Assembly: GCF_002878395.1 (NCBI RefSeq)
Contig: NW_025892868.1
Location: 160,395-224,394, forward strand
Direction of reading: 5' to 3'
DNA from: Capsicum annuum
Lineage: Eukaryota; Streptophyta; Magnoliopsida; Solanales; Solanaceae
DNA: 64,000 nucleotides
The notes beneath the pieces are model-generated. The model was not told where the DNA came from. It saw nothing but the letters and a program-made list of their open reading frames with translations, and searched no databases. Positions within the stretch are counted from its first letter, which is position 1; each line of letters starts with the position of its first letter. The position numbers were made by a program, and so were the translations under genes. Shown here one piece after another: positions 47,601 through 59,243 of this stretch.

Positions 47601-48990
47601 GGATCCTAACTTTATAAAAATCAAGGTTGATATCGGTGGATAAAAGGTAGTAGTGTTTGAGATCAGTGGTGATGGTACTTTATGGTACCAAGGGAGGTTG
47701 TGTGTTCCTGATGTTGACAGGTTGTGGCAAAGGGTTTTGGCTGATGCACATGAGTCACGCTATGTTGTTCATCCTGGCTAGACTTAAGAGGTATCATAAT
47801 CTTAAGGAGATCTACTGGTAGAAAGGTATGAAAAGGGATGTGGTTGATTTCATGGCCAAGTGTATGGTGTGTCAACAGGTTAAGGTTTAGCACATGAGGC
47901 CAGGAGAGTTGTATTAAGAAATTGATTTGCCCGAATGGAAGTGGGAAATAAAAAGTATGGACTACGTTATTGGTGTTCCTCGATCGCCGAATTAGTAAGA
48001 TTCAATTTAGGTCATCATGGATAGTATGACCAAGTCTGTGCATTTCTTACCAGTGTAGACTACCTTTTTGGCAGATGATTATGGACAGTTCTATCTTCAG
48101 GAGATTGTGAAGCTATATGAGGTACCTATTTTGATTATCTATGATTGTGGTACGGAGTTTACGTCTCATTTCTAGAGGTCTTTTCATAGAAGGTGGGGGA
48201 CTAAGGTTAGTCTGAGTACTGCTTTTCATCCATAATTGGATACGTAAGAAGAGAGAACTATTCAGACATTGGAAAATATTCTTTGGGCCTTTATGATTGT
48301 CTATGGTGGCAATTGGGTTGAGCATCTACCTTTGGTAGAGTTTGTTTACAACAATAGTAATCATTTGAGTATTAGTGTAACTATTTTGACACGTTGTATG
48401 GTAGGAGGTGTAGATCTCCTATTAGCTGGTTTGATCTTAGAGAAGCGGACATGTTTGTTCTGAATTTTGTTTATGAGGTAATAAAGAAGGTCAAGGTGAT
48501 TCATGATAGGATTAAAGCTGCCCTAAGATACAAAAAATCTAATGCGGATGTTAGGCATAGAGACTTGGAATTTAAGGTTAGGTATTGGGTATTTCTCAAG
48601 GTGTCTCCTATGAAGGGAGTGGTGCGGTTTGCCAAAAAAGGAAAACTCAGTCCTTGATTCATTCGTCCTTATGTGATTTTGTAGAAAGTTGGCAATATTG
48701 CTTTTGAGTGTGAGTTTCCATCTAGCTTAAGTTTGGTTAATCCTGTCATTCATGTTTCTATGTTGAGGAAGTGTCTTAGTGACCCTTCTTCAGTTTTTCC
48801 TTTGGAAGGATTGAATATTTTGGATTCTCTGTATTATGAAGAGGTCCCTGTTGAGATATTAGATAAGTAATTTCATTGATTGAAGACCAAGGATGTGGCT
48901 TCGGCTAAGGTTCTATGGCAGAACCATAAGTGGAAAAAGCTATTTGGGAAGCAAAAAATGACATAAAGTCCAAGTATCTGCATTTGTTTT
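47601..48990 (+). pseudogene. E7 integrase with C-terminal tail, broken
   Basis: Zinc region near 47760-47880 (KEIYW, MAKCMVCQQVKV). Core with WKWEIKSMDYVIGVPRS at 47935 and SIKLYEVPILIIYDCGTEF-like sequence at 48105-48155, followed by a target-strand part. The pieces 48269-48463 (VEHLPLVEFVYNNSNHLSIS) and 48394-48657 (GRRCRSPISWFDLREADMFV) are in different frames. The tail reads VIHVSMLRKCLSDPSSVFPL at about 48750 and EEVPVEILDK. Confidence 0.83.
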
Positions 48991-49176
48991 CTGCTCCTGG
49001 GATATGTGCGAAAGGTACATGTCTTGAACACATCTTTATTGTCTAAGTTTGTTAAAGAAAATATTAACATCTTTGCCCGTTTGTTTTGAAACTTTGTTGA
49101 ATGGATGCTTGATAATGCAACTGACTCTATATGTGGTTACCCCTACCTTGTCCGTCATTCGGGAATGAATGTTCCT

Positions 49177-49188
49177 AGTGGGGGAGAC
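49177..49188 (+). other. E7 polypurine tract
   Basis: AGTGGGGGAGAC directly before TAAAACATCCTGGG, the LTR start (expected TG, mutated to TA). Confidence 0.8.
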
Positions 49189-51494
49189 TAAAACATCCTG
49201 GGTTTTGACCCCTAGAAAATTTCTTGGAAATCCATTCTTTGGACCTAATAGGACTCATGGGTATGAGCCATTTATTGGTGTACCCATAGTATAGTAATTT
49301 CATATGTTGACCAGTGTTAGTGAGTGAGGTAGTTTTGGTGACTGGAATGGGTACAACTTAGGGGTATGAGTCATAAGTATTTCTACGAGTCGTATCAAGG
49401 ACTCTTATGGTGGGTAGTATTTGATCCTCCTATTATTTTATTCTTCCAGGGATAGGGGTTAGGGTACGGATCGTATGTTATGGTTACGACTTGGTTGGAT
49501 AAGTCATATACTAGATTGTGTTTGATCCAAGGGTTGGTGCTTGGATATGAGTGGTGGATACCGATTGTATAGGAGGGTACGACTCGTATAGGTCAGTCGT
49601 ATCCTTGTGATAGGTTTTTAGGAATTTAAGTAGGGGTATTCTGGACATTTCCTTACTTATCCTATCTAGGACCCTTGACTTCTAATACACTTAGGTGGTT
49701 ATTTACCCTATTATTCTATTAATTAGCACTTAGAAACTATTCCAAAATGTCTTATCATTCTCCGAAGAGCTTTTGGGGAATGAAGGCTAGGGTTTTATAA
49801 TATGGATTAATTTAGGGCTTGTCTTGGTGATTTCCATCCATCAGTTCTTCAGTATAAGGCATGATTCTCTTTACTCATTGTAAGTTAAACTAAAGGCATG
49901 GTTTATACAATTAATTTCATGGTTTTACTATTTTATGATTTTTGTTCTCAACTATTATTTGGGGGTTTTGATATTGAATGCTTGGTTATGGTTTCCTATG
50001 GTTTTACTTATGATTTTATATGCATCAATGGTGGATTTGGACAATTGGACTACATGGTAATGGTTTAATTGTGTTTGGAATTGGTTTTAGTTATATTGTG
50101 TCCCTAAGGTGTTTTATAAAATGCTTAAAAAGATATGTTTATTGCATTGACTTCTTTTAATGGATCTCTTTCATGTTTTAAACTAGATAAAGGATTTATG
50201 CATGGTTTAAATGGTTTTAAAAGGCTAAAGGATAAATGGTTATACTCGTGGAGAACATGGAAGTCTCCCAAGTGTATTTAATATTTTTATTGGAAGGGCA
50301 CCTTAGGTCCCATTAACCTAAATAGTTTGGCTAAGGATATTACTTGCAAGTAAGGGGTGGTATGAAGATACCACTAATATTGGCCTTGGTTAATAAATAG
50401 TAAATGGATTGTTTGGACATGGTTTTAATTGGGTATTCATGGCGGGATGTGTAGCTAAAGTCATGGAATGTGGCAGTCCGGGGGGGACCAAAACCAAAAA
50501 CTCATATTTTCTAATATGAGGTGTCTTGATAACCATGTGCCTGTGTCATATTTTATATTAGGGTGATGTACTAGTCATCCTATGGGATATTCCCTGGTTA
50601 TGAAGCTACATGCAATGAGGCCCTTTCAGTAGAAGGAGATGAACTCAGATGGCCTGTGGGTGGTTAGGAAGGCAAAGTTATACACCCCAAGTATAAACGT
50701 TTTAAATGCATGCTAAATTCAATCTCTTTTTCCGACACTTATAGATGTATGGTTGTATGAGTTATGGATGGCTTTACTTGGTTTTATAACTTGCATTATG
50801 TTATCCTTATCCTAATATTCATGCTAGCGGTCATTCGCTAACCTCGTCTACTGGCGGCTGTATGCCCATGTTATGTAGGAACCAGCCATTCTACTTCTCC
50901 TGTTTAGCACGCAAAGTTGGTATCTTCATTTGGACTGAAGTAGTGAGCTTTCATCCTTTCGGAAGGCATCATTTAATGTTATAGATTTTTTTAGACACTT
51001 TTCATTTATTTTGGATATTAGTTTTTGCCATGGTTGGGAGTATGTCCCACCCAAATTTGTTTACTCTTTTTGATAGAGGCTTTGTGGTACTTTTGGGGGT
51101 TGGAATAGGAGGGATCATTAGAGGTGTCAGCCCTAGCATTGGTATTAATATTAAGGCTGGCATAATCGGACATGATTTCTCACTGTTCCGTCGTATTACA
51201 TTTTGGGATTAATTTTCATACTATGTTTTGGTATTCCCTTTGGTTTATGATCAATGGTTTGGTTTGGTATGGTTCGACAGTTGGTGTGGTATGGTTGGAC
51301 TCAGCTGGGTAGGTCACGGTCGTGAGTCTATCCCAATGTCTTAATGAGACACATAATGCTATCTTGTTATATGTTTGAAATTAAGCCCATCTAATGTTGG
51401 ATATAGGTGGTTGGGTTGGGTAACAGGAGGTGGTCCCATTCCATATTGAACTTGGGATAACTATAATGACAAAGCCCGAGGTCAGGCCATGTAA
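49189..51494 (+). repeat. E7 3' LTR
   Basis: About 2.3 kb from TAAAACATCC to GGCCATGTAAC; the right end is placed by alignment with 44464. At 49318-49615 TACGAGTCGTA, GTACGACTCGTA and related words recur, followed by AGGGGTATTCTGGACATTTCC-like sequence at 49632 and GGAATTTAAGTAGG at 49620. Confidence 0.82.
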
Positions 51495-51507
51495 CTAACA
51501 CTTGACC

Positions 51508-52240
51508 CATATAGCCCTGGTAGATTTTGGGAAGATCAATCTACACTGCCTAGGTAAAGGTTTTAAATGCATGCTAAACTCGCTTCCCTCTCACAACCTG
51601 ATATATATTTATATATGAATGTGATTGAATATGGTTATTTACTTTGATTTTAAATGTTTCCATTATTTTATCCTTATTCCTTAGTATATGCTAGAGTTCA
51701 CCCGCTAACCCGTGTTCAGGCATTATATCCCCACACGATGAAGGAACCAACCATAGTACTCCCCTTGCTTAATGACTTGGATTGATGGACAACATTTAAG
51801 TCAGACTATAGTGGTGAGCTTCCATATTCTAGAAGACTCCATTTCGTGATGTGAGTTTCTTTACATTTATTTTGTTTCTTGGACTTTGTTTTTGTCTATG
51901 GTCAAAAGTATGTCCTGATCGGATATTATTTGTTTTTGGTTAGACGATTTGGGTGACTACTATGGGCATGGGCGGTGTCGGTATTGGTGTCAGTCTTGGC
52001 ATTTGTATTAGTATTAAGGTTGACACAGGTTGGGTATTTTATTAGATTATTGGTTGGTTATAGTTATGAATTCTATTATTGTCATTGAGCATTAATTGTC
52101 ATATCTTGTTATATGTTCGGAATTCATCCAACATTGTGTACAAGGCATTTATGGTTTGGTATTAGGGGTGGTCTCCGGTCCTGGTTGGACTTGAGGAACC
52201 CGACAGGACTAAGCCCTGGTTCTGATCGTGCCACGAACCT
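51508..52240 (+). repeat. Second, diverged piece of the E7-family LTR
   Basis: Aligns in order with 50650-51494: GTTTTAAATGCATGCTAAA, a CCGCTAACCCGTG-type patch, a gap-filled AGCATTGGTATT-type segment and GGTGGTCTCCGGTCCTGG. It ends near CGTGCCACGAACC at about 52240. It is more diverged from the E7 3' LTR than expected for a simple copy of it. No interior lies between the two. Confidence 0.75.
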
Positions 52241-52569
52241 TTTTGGGTGTAAATAAGTCTTCTTGAATATTTGTGCGATGACTTTTATCTCTAAATTTGC
52301 TTATAACTTCATGTTCTTTATTAACTTTATATTATAAATATAATTAGTTGTTTCTCTCCTTCCATATGAATTTCATTCATTTATTTGTATTTAAAAAGAC
52401 TTAATGAAAGCTATCATTCTAATACACATTAAGAAATTATTTTCTATTTTTTGATCAAGTGTTTAGTTCGTAGATGATGATTGGATTCTTAAGTGTCCTT
52501 TAGATTTTACACAAAACATGAATCCTTCATGGGAAATCATTTTCTTAAATGTGTAATTTGCATGAATAA
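52241..52569. other. No feature recognised; leader side of E8
   Basis: AT-rich sequence before the E8 gag. I find no LTR end or primer site here. Confidence 0.4.
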
Positions 52570-53500
52570 TTGATAAAATACTTAGGTGATTGTCTATTAA
52601 TAACAGACATGATATCAAAAAAGCATAATTGCGACATGAACAAAGGAGAAAAATTAAATGGTGACAATTACTACATTTGGAGTCGTAAAATATGGCACGT
52701 GTTGGAAGAGGAAAATTCTCTTGAAGGTACTAACCATATCTTATGTCTACCAGTAGAGGGTAATACGGAACAACACCAAAGATTCCTTGAATCTTATAAG
52801 GCTTGGAAAAAGGATGATTCCATTGTACGAGGAATCATTGTGAGTTTTGTGGTTTATGACATCATTCATGAGTGTGAGGAATTTCGTACTGTTAATGTGA
52901 GGACTTTACTACTTCTAATTCTATATGGTCATACCTACAAGGAACATATAGGGGTACTTCAATCACCCTCCTCAGATAACTAAATATCAATTTTGATACT
53001 TATAAGAAGCGTTATGATCAGAACATCAAAAAACACCTTAGGGTGGTGTCCAGTAAGAAAGCTCAGCTCTAAAGTGTTGGTCAAGTTCTTTTGAATGATA
53101 AACAGGTTTAGGCACTGATTCCATCTCTTCCCAATAGTTGGGAACACTTTAAGGTCAACTTAACCCATAATGATAATATTAAAACTTTTTCTGATGTTGC
53201 CCGTCATGTTGAACTTAAAGATGAGTGTCTTGGTGTTGCTAAACCTACTTCTAATGCCTTTATGAAAGAATCAAGTTTGAATAAGCCTTCAATTTTCAAG
53301 TTTAAGAAAAATTGGTAAATAACAAGAAGGTTAAAGAAACCGAAGAAGGACCCTTTAAGAAAATAGATAAGCAAAATTTCAAGAAGGGAAAAAGATATTC
53401 AAGAAGAAAGACAAAAGAAACATAAAGTGCTACAATTTCCAAGTTCTGGGGCATTTTTCTATTGAATGTCCTAAGCCAAAAAATGTTTCATTTCTAAATT
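52570..53500 (+). pseudogene. E8 gag with damaged zinc knuckle
   Basis: An open frame at 52570-52983 includes MNKGEKLNGDNYYIWSRKIW and SYKAWKKDDSIVRGIIVS, typical of copia gag. The natural start may be the ATG at 52638 (MNKGE). Downstream pieces QALIPSLPNSWEHFKVNLTH and FSDVARHVELKDEC lie at 53100-53230. The zinc knuckle at 53428-53469 reads CYNFQVLGHFSIECPK; phenylalanine has replaced the second cysteine. Confidence 0.8.
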
Positions 53501-53503
53501 GAA

Positions 53504-53760
53504 CTCTAAGTGCTACATATTATTCTAACACTACTTTATTAACCAGATCTTATCCTATGTGGATTGTAGACTTAGGAGCTACCGACTATGTGATTCGAGA
53601 TCGAGAAGCTACCGACTATGTGATTCAACTCTAAGTGCTACATATCATGCGTGGAGTCCGGTCTTTTATATTACATGATGTCCTATATGCTTTAGAGATT
53701 CGACGAAACTTAGTGCTTGTGTCGATTCTTTTAGATGTTGCTTTTAAATCTTTCTTAGTT
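53504..53760 (+). pseudogene. E8 protease with local duplications
   Basis: WIVDLGATDYVI at 53560-53595 is the active-site block, with D-L-G-A for the usual D-S-G-A. GCTACCGACTATGTGATTC occurs twice 30 bases apart (53578-53596 and 53608-53626) and CTCTAAGTGCTACATAT occurs at 53504-53520 and 53630-53646. The region is thus a small scramble of repeated pieces. Confidence 0.7.
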
Positions 53761-53889
53761 GGAATTGTATAAGAATAACTCTAGATAATGTTTTTTTTTA
53801 TGGTTTTGGACATCGTTATGACCGCTTTATTGTTTTAGATTATAATCCTTCAACTTATGACTATTATGTTGACCGTAGTGTAATGTTAT

Positions 53890-54663
53890 GTTATTCTAAT
53901 AATAATGATGTGGAGACACTTACATGGCAAGCTAGATTGGGTCACATAAGGAAAGATCGAATGAATTGATGGGCAAAGGAAGGACATCTAACTTCTTTCT
54001 CCAAAATTAAAATGTCAACTTGTGAAATATGTCTTGCCGAAAAGAATACTTGTAAATCATTTGGAAAGGCTAAAAGAGATGAATTCCAATTGCAATTAAT
54101 CCATTATGATAGCTGTGGTCCAATGAATATGAGGGAAAGGTCTAGTGCTTTGTAATTCATTATATTTATTGACGATTTCACGTACTTTGGTTATGTCTAT
54201 TTGATATCTCATAAATCTAAAGAACTTGAATTCTTCAAAAGATATAAGAATGAAGTTGAGAATCAATTAGATGAAATTATAAAGGCATTAAGAACTGATA
54301 GAGGCCGTGAATATTTTTCAAAATAGTTTGAAGAACTATTTATTAAAATAGGCATTATCAGACAATTAACTACTTCTTAGATACCTTAACAAAATGGTGT
54401 AGATGTAAAATAGAATATAACATTGTTGGATATGAAAAGATCTATGATGATACAAGTAAATTTACCAATCTCTTTTCATGGACATACAGTATTAACTGCG
54501 GCTGGTATATTGGTTACAGTGACTTCTAAATCAGATCTTTTACTCCTAATGAACTATGGACAGGTAATAAATCAAATGTTGATGATCTACGAGCTTGGGG
54601 TTATGTTAAATATATGAAAGATCATTTTGATAAGTTTGTAAAACTAAGTTCAAAAGGAAAGAA

Positions 54664-54702
<39 letters not shown>

Positions 54703-54860
54703 ATACTTAGAACACTCCAAAGGGTATGTGTTCATTGGTGAATTAGATAATTGGAGTAATACTGTGGTTGAATCACCAGATGTCTCATTCTTGGAAAGTA
54801 ATTTTTCCAAAATGGGTGAAATAAAGGAAAATAAGCCTCTTTATGAAATATTGAATTAAG
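53890..54860 (+). pseudogene. E8 integrase, broken, with in-frame TA expansion
   Basis: Pre-integrase zinc region: LTWQARLGHIRKDRMN and STCEICLAEKNTCKSFGKAK (53918-54070). Core: IHYDSCGPMN, FIDDFTYFGYVYLISHKSKE and ALRTDRGREYFSK (54100-54325) with the catalytic DD-type positions still recognisable. The C-terminal frame 54614-54859 is open and contains KKC, then eleven alternating I and Y residues, then RYLEHSKGYVFIGE. Stops at 54150, 54325 and 54380 break the rest. Confidence 0.82.
54667..54700. repeat. TA microsatellite, 17 units, inside integrase frame
   Basis: TA repeated 17 times after TG. It is read as eleven alternating Ile/Tyr codons and leaves the frame open on both sides. Confidence 0.92.
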
Positions 54861-55039
54861 ATGATCAAATAATATCGTCGGACATGCTTGATAATAAAAT
54901 AGATCAAGAAATGATTCTTGGTTAAAGTGGGAGTGGTGAATCCCAAACTCCTATTGTGGAATCAGAACTTCAATTACCTAGGAGTACAAGAAAAGGTGTA
55001 CCTAAATCATCTAATCATTGAGAATCATGTTTTCATAGT

Positions 55040-55990
55040 CCCATAGAATTAGATAAACCTAATTATGTTACTAAGGCTTTGTCGAGCCCTAAAAAAGATA
55101 AATGGATAAAAACAATGAAAGAATAATTATAGTCCATGAAAACCTTTAATTTTTGGAATCTAGTGGAACTTCCTTCTTGGAATAAAGCTATTGGGAAAAA
55201 ATGGATTCTAAATGTTGAATGCAAATTAGATGGGTCAACAGAAAGTTACAAAGTACGATTGGTGGCAAAAGTTTTTACTCAAGAAGCTGATAGATGAAGA
55301 GAAAACTTTTTCACTAGTTGTGAAATTTACCTTAATTCGCTTGCTTTTGGCTATAGTTGCACGTTTAGATTTAGAATTACACCAAATGGATGTGTAGATC
55401 ATTTTTCTCAATAGATAACTAAATGAGGAAATCTATAGGGAATAACCTATAGGTTTTGTTGTTAAAGGCCATGAAAAGAAGGTTTGTATGTTAAACAAAT
55501 CAATATAAGGCCTAAAGTAGTCTTCGTGAAAGTGGTACTAGAGTTTTCATGTGGAAGTGATTTCGTTTGATTTCAATATGATTGTTGAAGACCGTTGCAT
55601 ATATGTGAAAAGTTCAATAAAATGTTTCTGATTCATTAACTTTACGTGGATGATATTTTATTAGCTTGAAATTATTTAGAGTATGTGAAAACTGTTAAGT
55701 AATGGGTTTCAAAGTTATTTGACGGGAAAGATATGGGTAAAGCAGACTATATATTGGATGTTAAAATACAAAGAGATTGTTCTGGGTTAATTTTGAGTCT
55801 TTCTCAAGAAACATACGTAAAAAAAAAATTGAAACACTTTTGAATTAATAGTTGTAAATCCTTGGATACTCCTACAGCAAGAAGTGAAACTTTAAGCCTT
55901 GAAGTGTGTCCAATTACTGAAATAAAAAAGGAAGGCATGTCTCAAGTACCATATTTTATTATTTTTGGGAGTTTGATGTATGTTATGATG
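55040..55990 (+). pseudogene. E8 reverse transcriptase, broken
   Basis: Blocks YVTKALSSPKKDKWIKTMKE (55065), NAIGKKWILNVECKLDGST-type text near 55190, SYKVRLVAKVFTQEADR (55244), then LYVDDILLA at 55641-55667, where the catalytic YVDD is intact. Later GMSQVPYFIIFGSLMYVMMC and TCPDICYIIAIVSRVQSNPK (55935-56056) form the connection. Many stops and frame changes lie between. Confidence 0.83.
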
Positions 55991-56039
55991 TGTACTTGCC
56001 CAGACATTTGTTATATTATAGCTATAGTTAGTAGGGTTC

Positions 56040-56585
56040 AGTCTAATCCTAAATAAGATCATTGGAAAACAGTAAAGAGAATTTTTTTAATACTTGAAGG
56101 GAAATATTAATTATTCACTATGCTATAATGGATTTGATTTATCCATAAGAAGTTATTCAGCTGGTTATTTGGTTGATAACTGGTATGATAGGAAGTCAAC
56201 CTTCGGTTATACCTTCTTAGTAAATAGTGGTGCAATTTACTTGAGAAGTAAGAAACAAACTTGCCCAGCCCTGTCAATAATGGAATACGAATTTATGGCT
56301 TATGCATTTGTAGTACAAGAAGTTGTTCTGTTGAAGAGATTATTTGAGCATTTGAACATCACAAATAATTCTAAAGGTCCCATGGTTTTATAATATTATA
56401 GTCAAGCAGATATCTCAAATACGAAGGATCCTAAATATCATAGCAAGACCAAGCATATTGACATTAAGTATAACTTTGTAAGAGACATAGTAGAAAGTGG
56501 AGAAATAAACTTACAATACATTTCTTCATAAGAAATGATAGATGTTCCCTTTAGAAAGTTGATATCTAGAGATCTATTTTAGAAA
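56040..56585 (+). pseudogene. E8 RNase H, broken
   Basis: The open frame 56094-56393 contains SAGYLVDNWYDRKSTFGYTF and SGAIYLRSKKQTCPALSIME, the copia RNase H core. After a stop, DPKYHSKTKHIDIKYNFVRD and GEINLQYISS follow at 56427-56530 before RKLISRDLF. Confidence 0.85.
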
Positions 56586-56620
56586 CATGTTATGGCTCTA
56601 GGATTATGTAGGATATGATT

Positions 56621-56945
56621 ATGCTTCTATATTGTAAGATTACTTGATTGTAATTATTATCAATATAAGAATCTTGAATTTATGTTCAATATCATATTCA
56701 TGTGAAAATATGTTGTATTGATATAGTGTGTTGAACAAGTCACAATATTTTCTCTATCATGCAAGCAATCACATCTTATGTCAAGGAACGTAAAGAGATA
56801 AGTTCAATCATTAGATTGTGACTTATTTTGTAATGCCAGATGTGAGTTTCTTTAAGAATATGTATTTGAGAATTATTAAAGAAAGAAACTCAGGCTAGTC
56901 ATTTAAGAGATGCTTAGTTCTAGATATGGCCGATGTTGAATAATT
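56621..56945. other. E8 3' flank, no feature recognised
   Basis: Could hold the E8 3' LTR, but I find no matching copy left of gag and no clear polypurine tract. Confidence 0.35.
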
Positions 56946-56949
56946 AAAA

Positions 56950-57575
56950 AGATTGAGATATGTTAAGAGGAAATTCTTGATTATGAATCTTCTATGAAAA
57001 TCCCTAGGCTGTTCTTGAGAGGTTTTTGAGAGAAGAGAGTGTTTTGGGTGAAAAGTGGTTGAATCACATGTTAAAGGGCTTAAATAGGGGAAAAAATTGA
57101 CCCTTTTAACCCTGGATGTGCCTTGTAATTTCAGTAAAAATTTCCTGAATTGGACCCCTGGCGTGACGCGCTGCTATCGCGCCGTGTCACTGGAATTTGA
57201 CAATTAGGAAACTGAGGGATGGCACAATGCGGAGCCATCATGTTGCCCCTTCTTTTGCAACTTGGAACTTTGGTGTGACGCAGAGGAAATTGCCCCGAGA
57301 CACTAGAAAAGGACAATTTCCATTTTATCTTATGGCACGGCGCGCCACTAACTAATATTGCACTATTTTACGATGGGAACTTGAAATAGTCATAACTTCT
57401 GACCCGGTTATCGAATTTGGGTGAATCTTATATTGATGGAAATCTTATTGAATTTCCCATAAGACAAAGAGTAAAATCTTGAAAATTCATAATGGAATAA
57501 TCATCATTCAATTTAGAAGCTAATACTAGACATTCTTGAGATAAAATTAGCTAGGAAAAAGTATGGGGTATTACA
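56950..57575 (-). repeat. Minus LTR end in E9 copy 1
   Basis: Minus LTR starting TGTAATACCCC at 57575. Words GGCGTGACGCG, CGCGCCGTGTCAC and GGCGCGCCAC lie at 57161-57350, followed in element direction by CCCCTATTTAAGCCC (57090-57076). It is cut on the left by the end of E8. Confidence 0.7.
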
Positions 57576-59228
57576 ATAATCCATCTTCTATTAGTTTTTA
57601 ATATATCAAATTCTCTCCACTCTCAACAATAAGGAGAAATTAGAGTTTTTTTAAAGGTAAAATTCAAGACTTTCAATCCAGGATTTCCCAAGAGAAGTGT
57701 CAAGATTAGGGTACTATTCTTTAACTAAGGAACACAAGGTACTTGGGGTTTTCCTAAACTACGTAGGACTATTGAAATAATTTTATGTAAGTTTTAAAGT
57801 TTTGAAATCATGAGGCCATTCCCTAAATTTTATTTTTCTCGTATATATGTATTTATGCATTTTGTGTTTTAAAGTTGAATTGAGAGCATGAATATTTATA
57901 CTTCCTCTCCTGTTATGTCATCTCTTGATTTCACTTGTTCTGAATTGATATATTTCATATTTAGAAGCATGGCATAAATATTTTTCATCTATTATAGAAT
58001 GATTTGACTTTGGTTTTAAACCGAAGAGAGTATATTTTCTTGTTTGTAAATGTTAAATATGATTATTGAAAGAATATCATGGTTTTCTACAAAGTAATTG
58101 ACCACCACATGTTTAGGAATTGAAAGATAGAATCTTTATGCTAGTTTGTATACATTTTGAAATACAAACTCTATTATATTGTTTGAATGATTTGGAGGTC
58201 AAAACATTATATTTTTACTGAATAGACTGTAAGAAGATATTGTGTGGCTTATACGACTTGCAAGTCTTGGTGTGACTATACCAAATTAGACGAATGCCAT
58301 AATAGACTCATACCATATTAGACTATAATATTTTTCAGACATTAAATTATTTTTCATAAAGATGCATGATTTAAAATACTAAAAATAGGCTTAAATAGAG
58401 TTAGGTGGTTACCCAAAGAAGGCTTTTAACTATAAGGACTCATCGCTAGAAATTAAGTTTTGTCGATTCGGGTGATATGTTCGCTAAGGCCAATGTGTAC
58501 TTGTGCTTGAGACACTGGTATTGTAGATTATTATATAGGACACCTATCCTTGCAGCAAACTTTTATGTGGGCCTTTAGCCGATGGGTTAATGGCGGACCC
58601 ATATAGGCCATAGGTACTATACTTGTAAGGTGAATCATCTAGCTCAGAAGTTAAATAAAGAGTGCATCAATATTTCAAAGAATTATTACCAACTCTTTTA
58701 AGTATGCCCATGTGTTTTCCTATATGGTATGTAAACTATTTTATGAATTTCTCTCACTTATGTTGTATAAAAGTACATTATTTTTATTTCTCTACGTACC
58801 AGTACATCTACATTGCCCTCTTATATTTCAAGTTCCGAGGCCTAGTCTGGCGGTCCTGCTAAATAGTAGATTTTTGTCGTTCATTCAGAGTTGGTAAACC
58901 TCCCTTACTTTGAAAGTCATCTTGTTCACTTATATTAATCTTATTTTCTTATGGTTTATGGTCCGACTGGTGGCCTTGTCCCAGTCTTCAAATAGATGTT
59001 GTTTTCCTTTAGTTAGTTTAGATTTCGTAAACAGGTGTTAGATGGATTTGAGTCTTGTTAAACTTATATCATGTTGTTTTTTTGATATTATCAGATGACC
59101 ATGTTTCTATTTTGTTTCTGCATTTTATAGTTATGAATTATTCATATGATTTCCAGTTAGAAGGGCTCTGGGACCTTCATGGTTTAGGATGCTCGTCGTG
59201 GCCAGGGCCTCGGTTCAATTTATGAAAA
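57576..59228 (+). repeat. Plus LTR-like part in E9 copy 1
   Basis: Ends just before a primer-site-like sequence and contains LTR-style text (GGTGGCCTTGTCCCAGTCTTC, GGCCAGGGCCTCGGTT in pieces). Its left start is missing because the minus LTR adjoins it. Confidence 0.55.
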
Positions 59229-59231
59229 ACT

Positions 59232-59243
59232 TAGTATCGGAGC
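59232..59243 (+). other. Primer-site remnant in E9 copy 1
   Basis: TAGTATCGGAGC, ten of twelve matches to TGGTATCAGAGC. Copy 2 keeps the exact sequence at 62845-62856. Confidence 0.7.

Larger units (their letters stand above)
43930..51494 (+). mobile_element. E7: Ty3/gypsy retrotransposon with truncated 5' LTR
   Basis: Plus-strand element: 5' LTR remnant (43930-44464), a perfect initiator-Met primer site, gag, protease, RT, RNase H, integrase, polypurine tract and a full-size 3' LTR (49189-51494). The 5' LTR has lost about 1.8 kb of its left part, so no target duplication can be read. All frames contain stops. A second diverged piece of the same LTR follows at 51508-52240. Confidence 0.87.
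52570..56620 (+). mobile_element. E8: decayed Ty1/copia retrotransposon without visible LTRs
   Basis: Domain order gag, zinc knuckle, protease, integrase, RT, RNase H on the plus strand defines Ty1/copia. It belongs to another family than E4: gag, RT and RNase H blocks differ clearly. I could not find matching LTRs on either side, so ends are those of readable coding sequence. The right side is cut by the E9 block at 56946. Confidence 0.8.
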
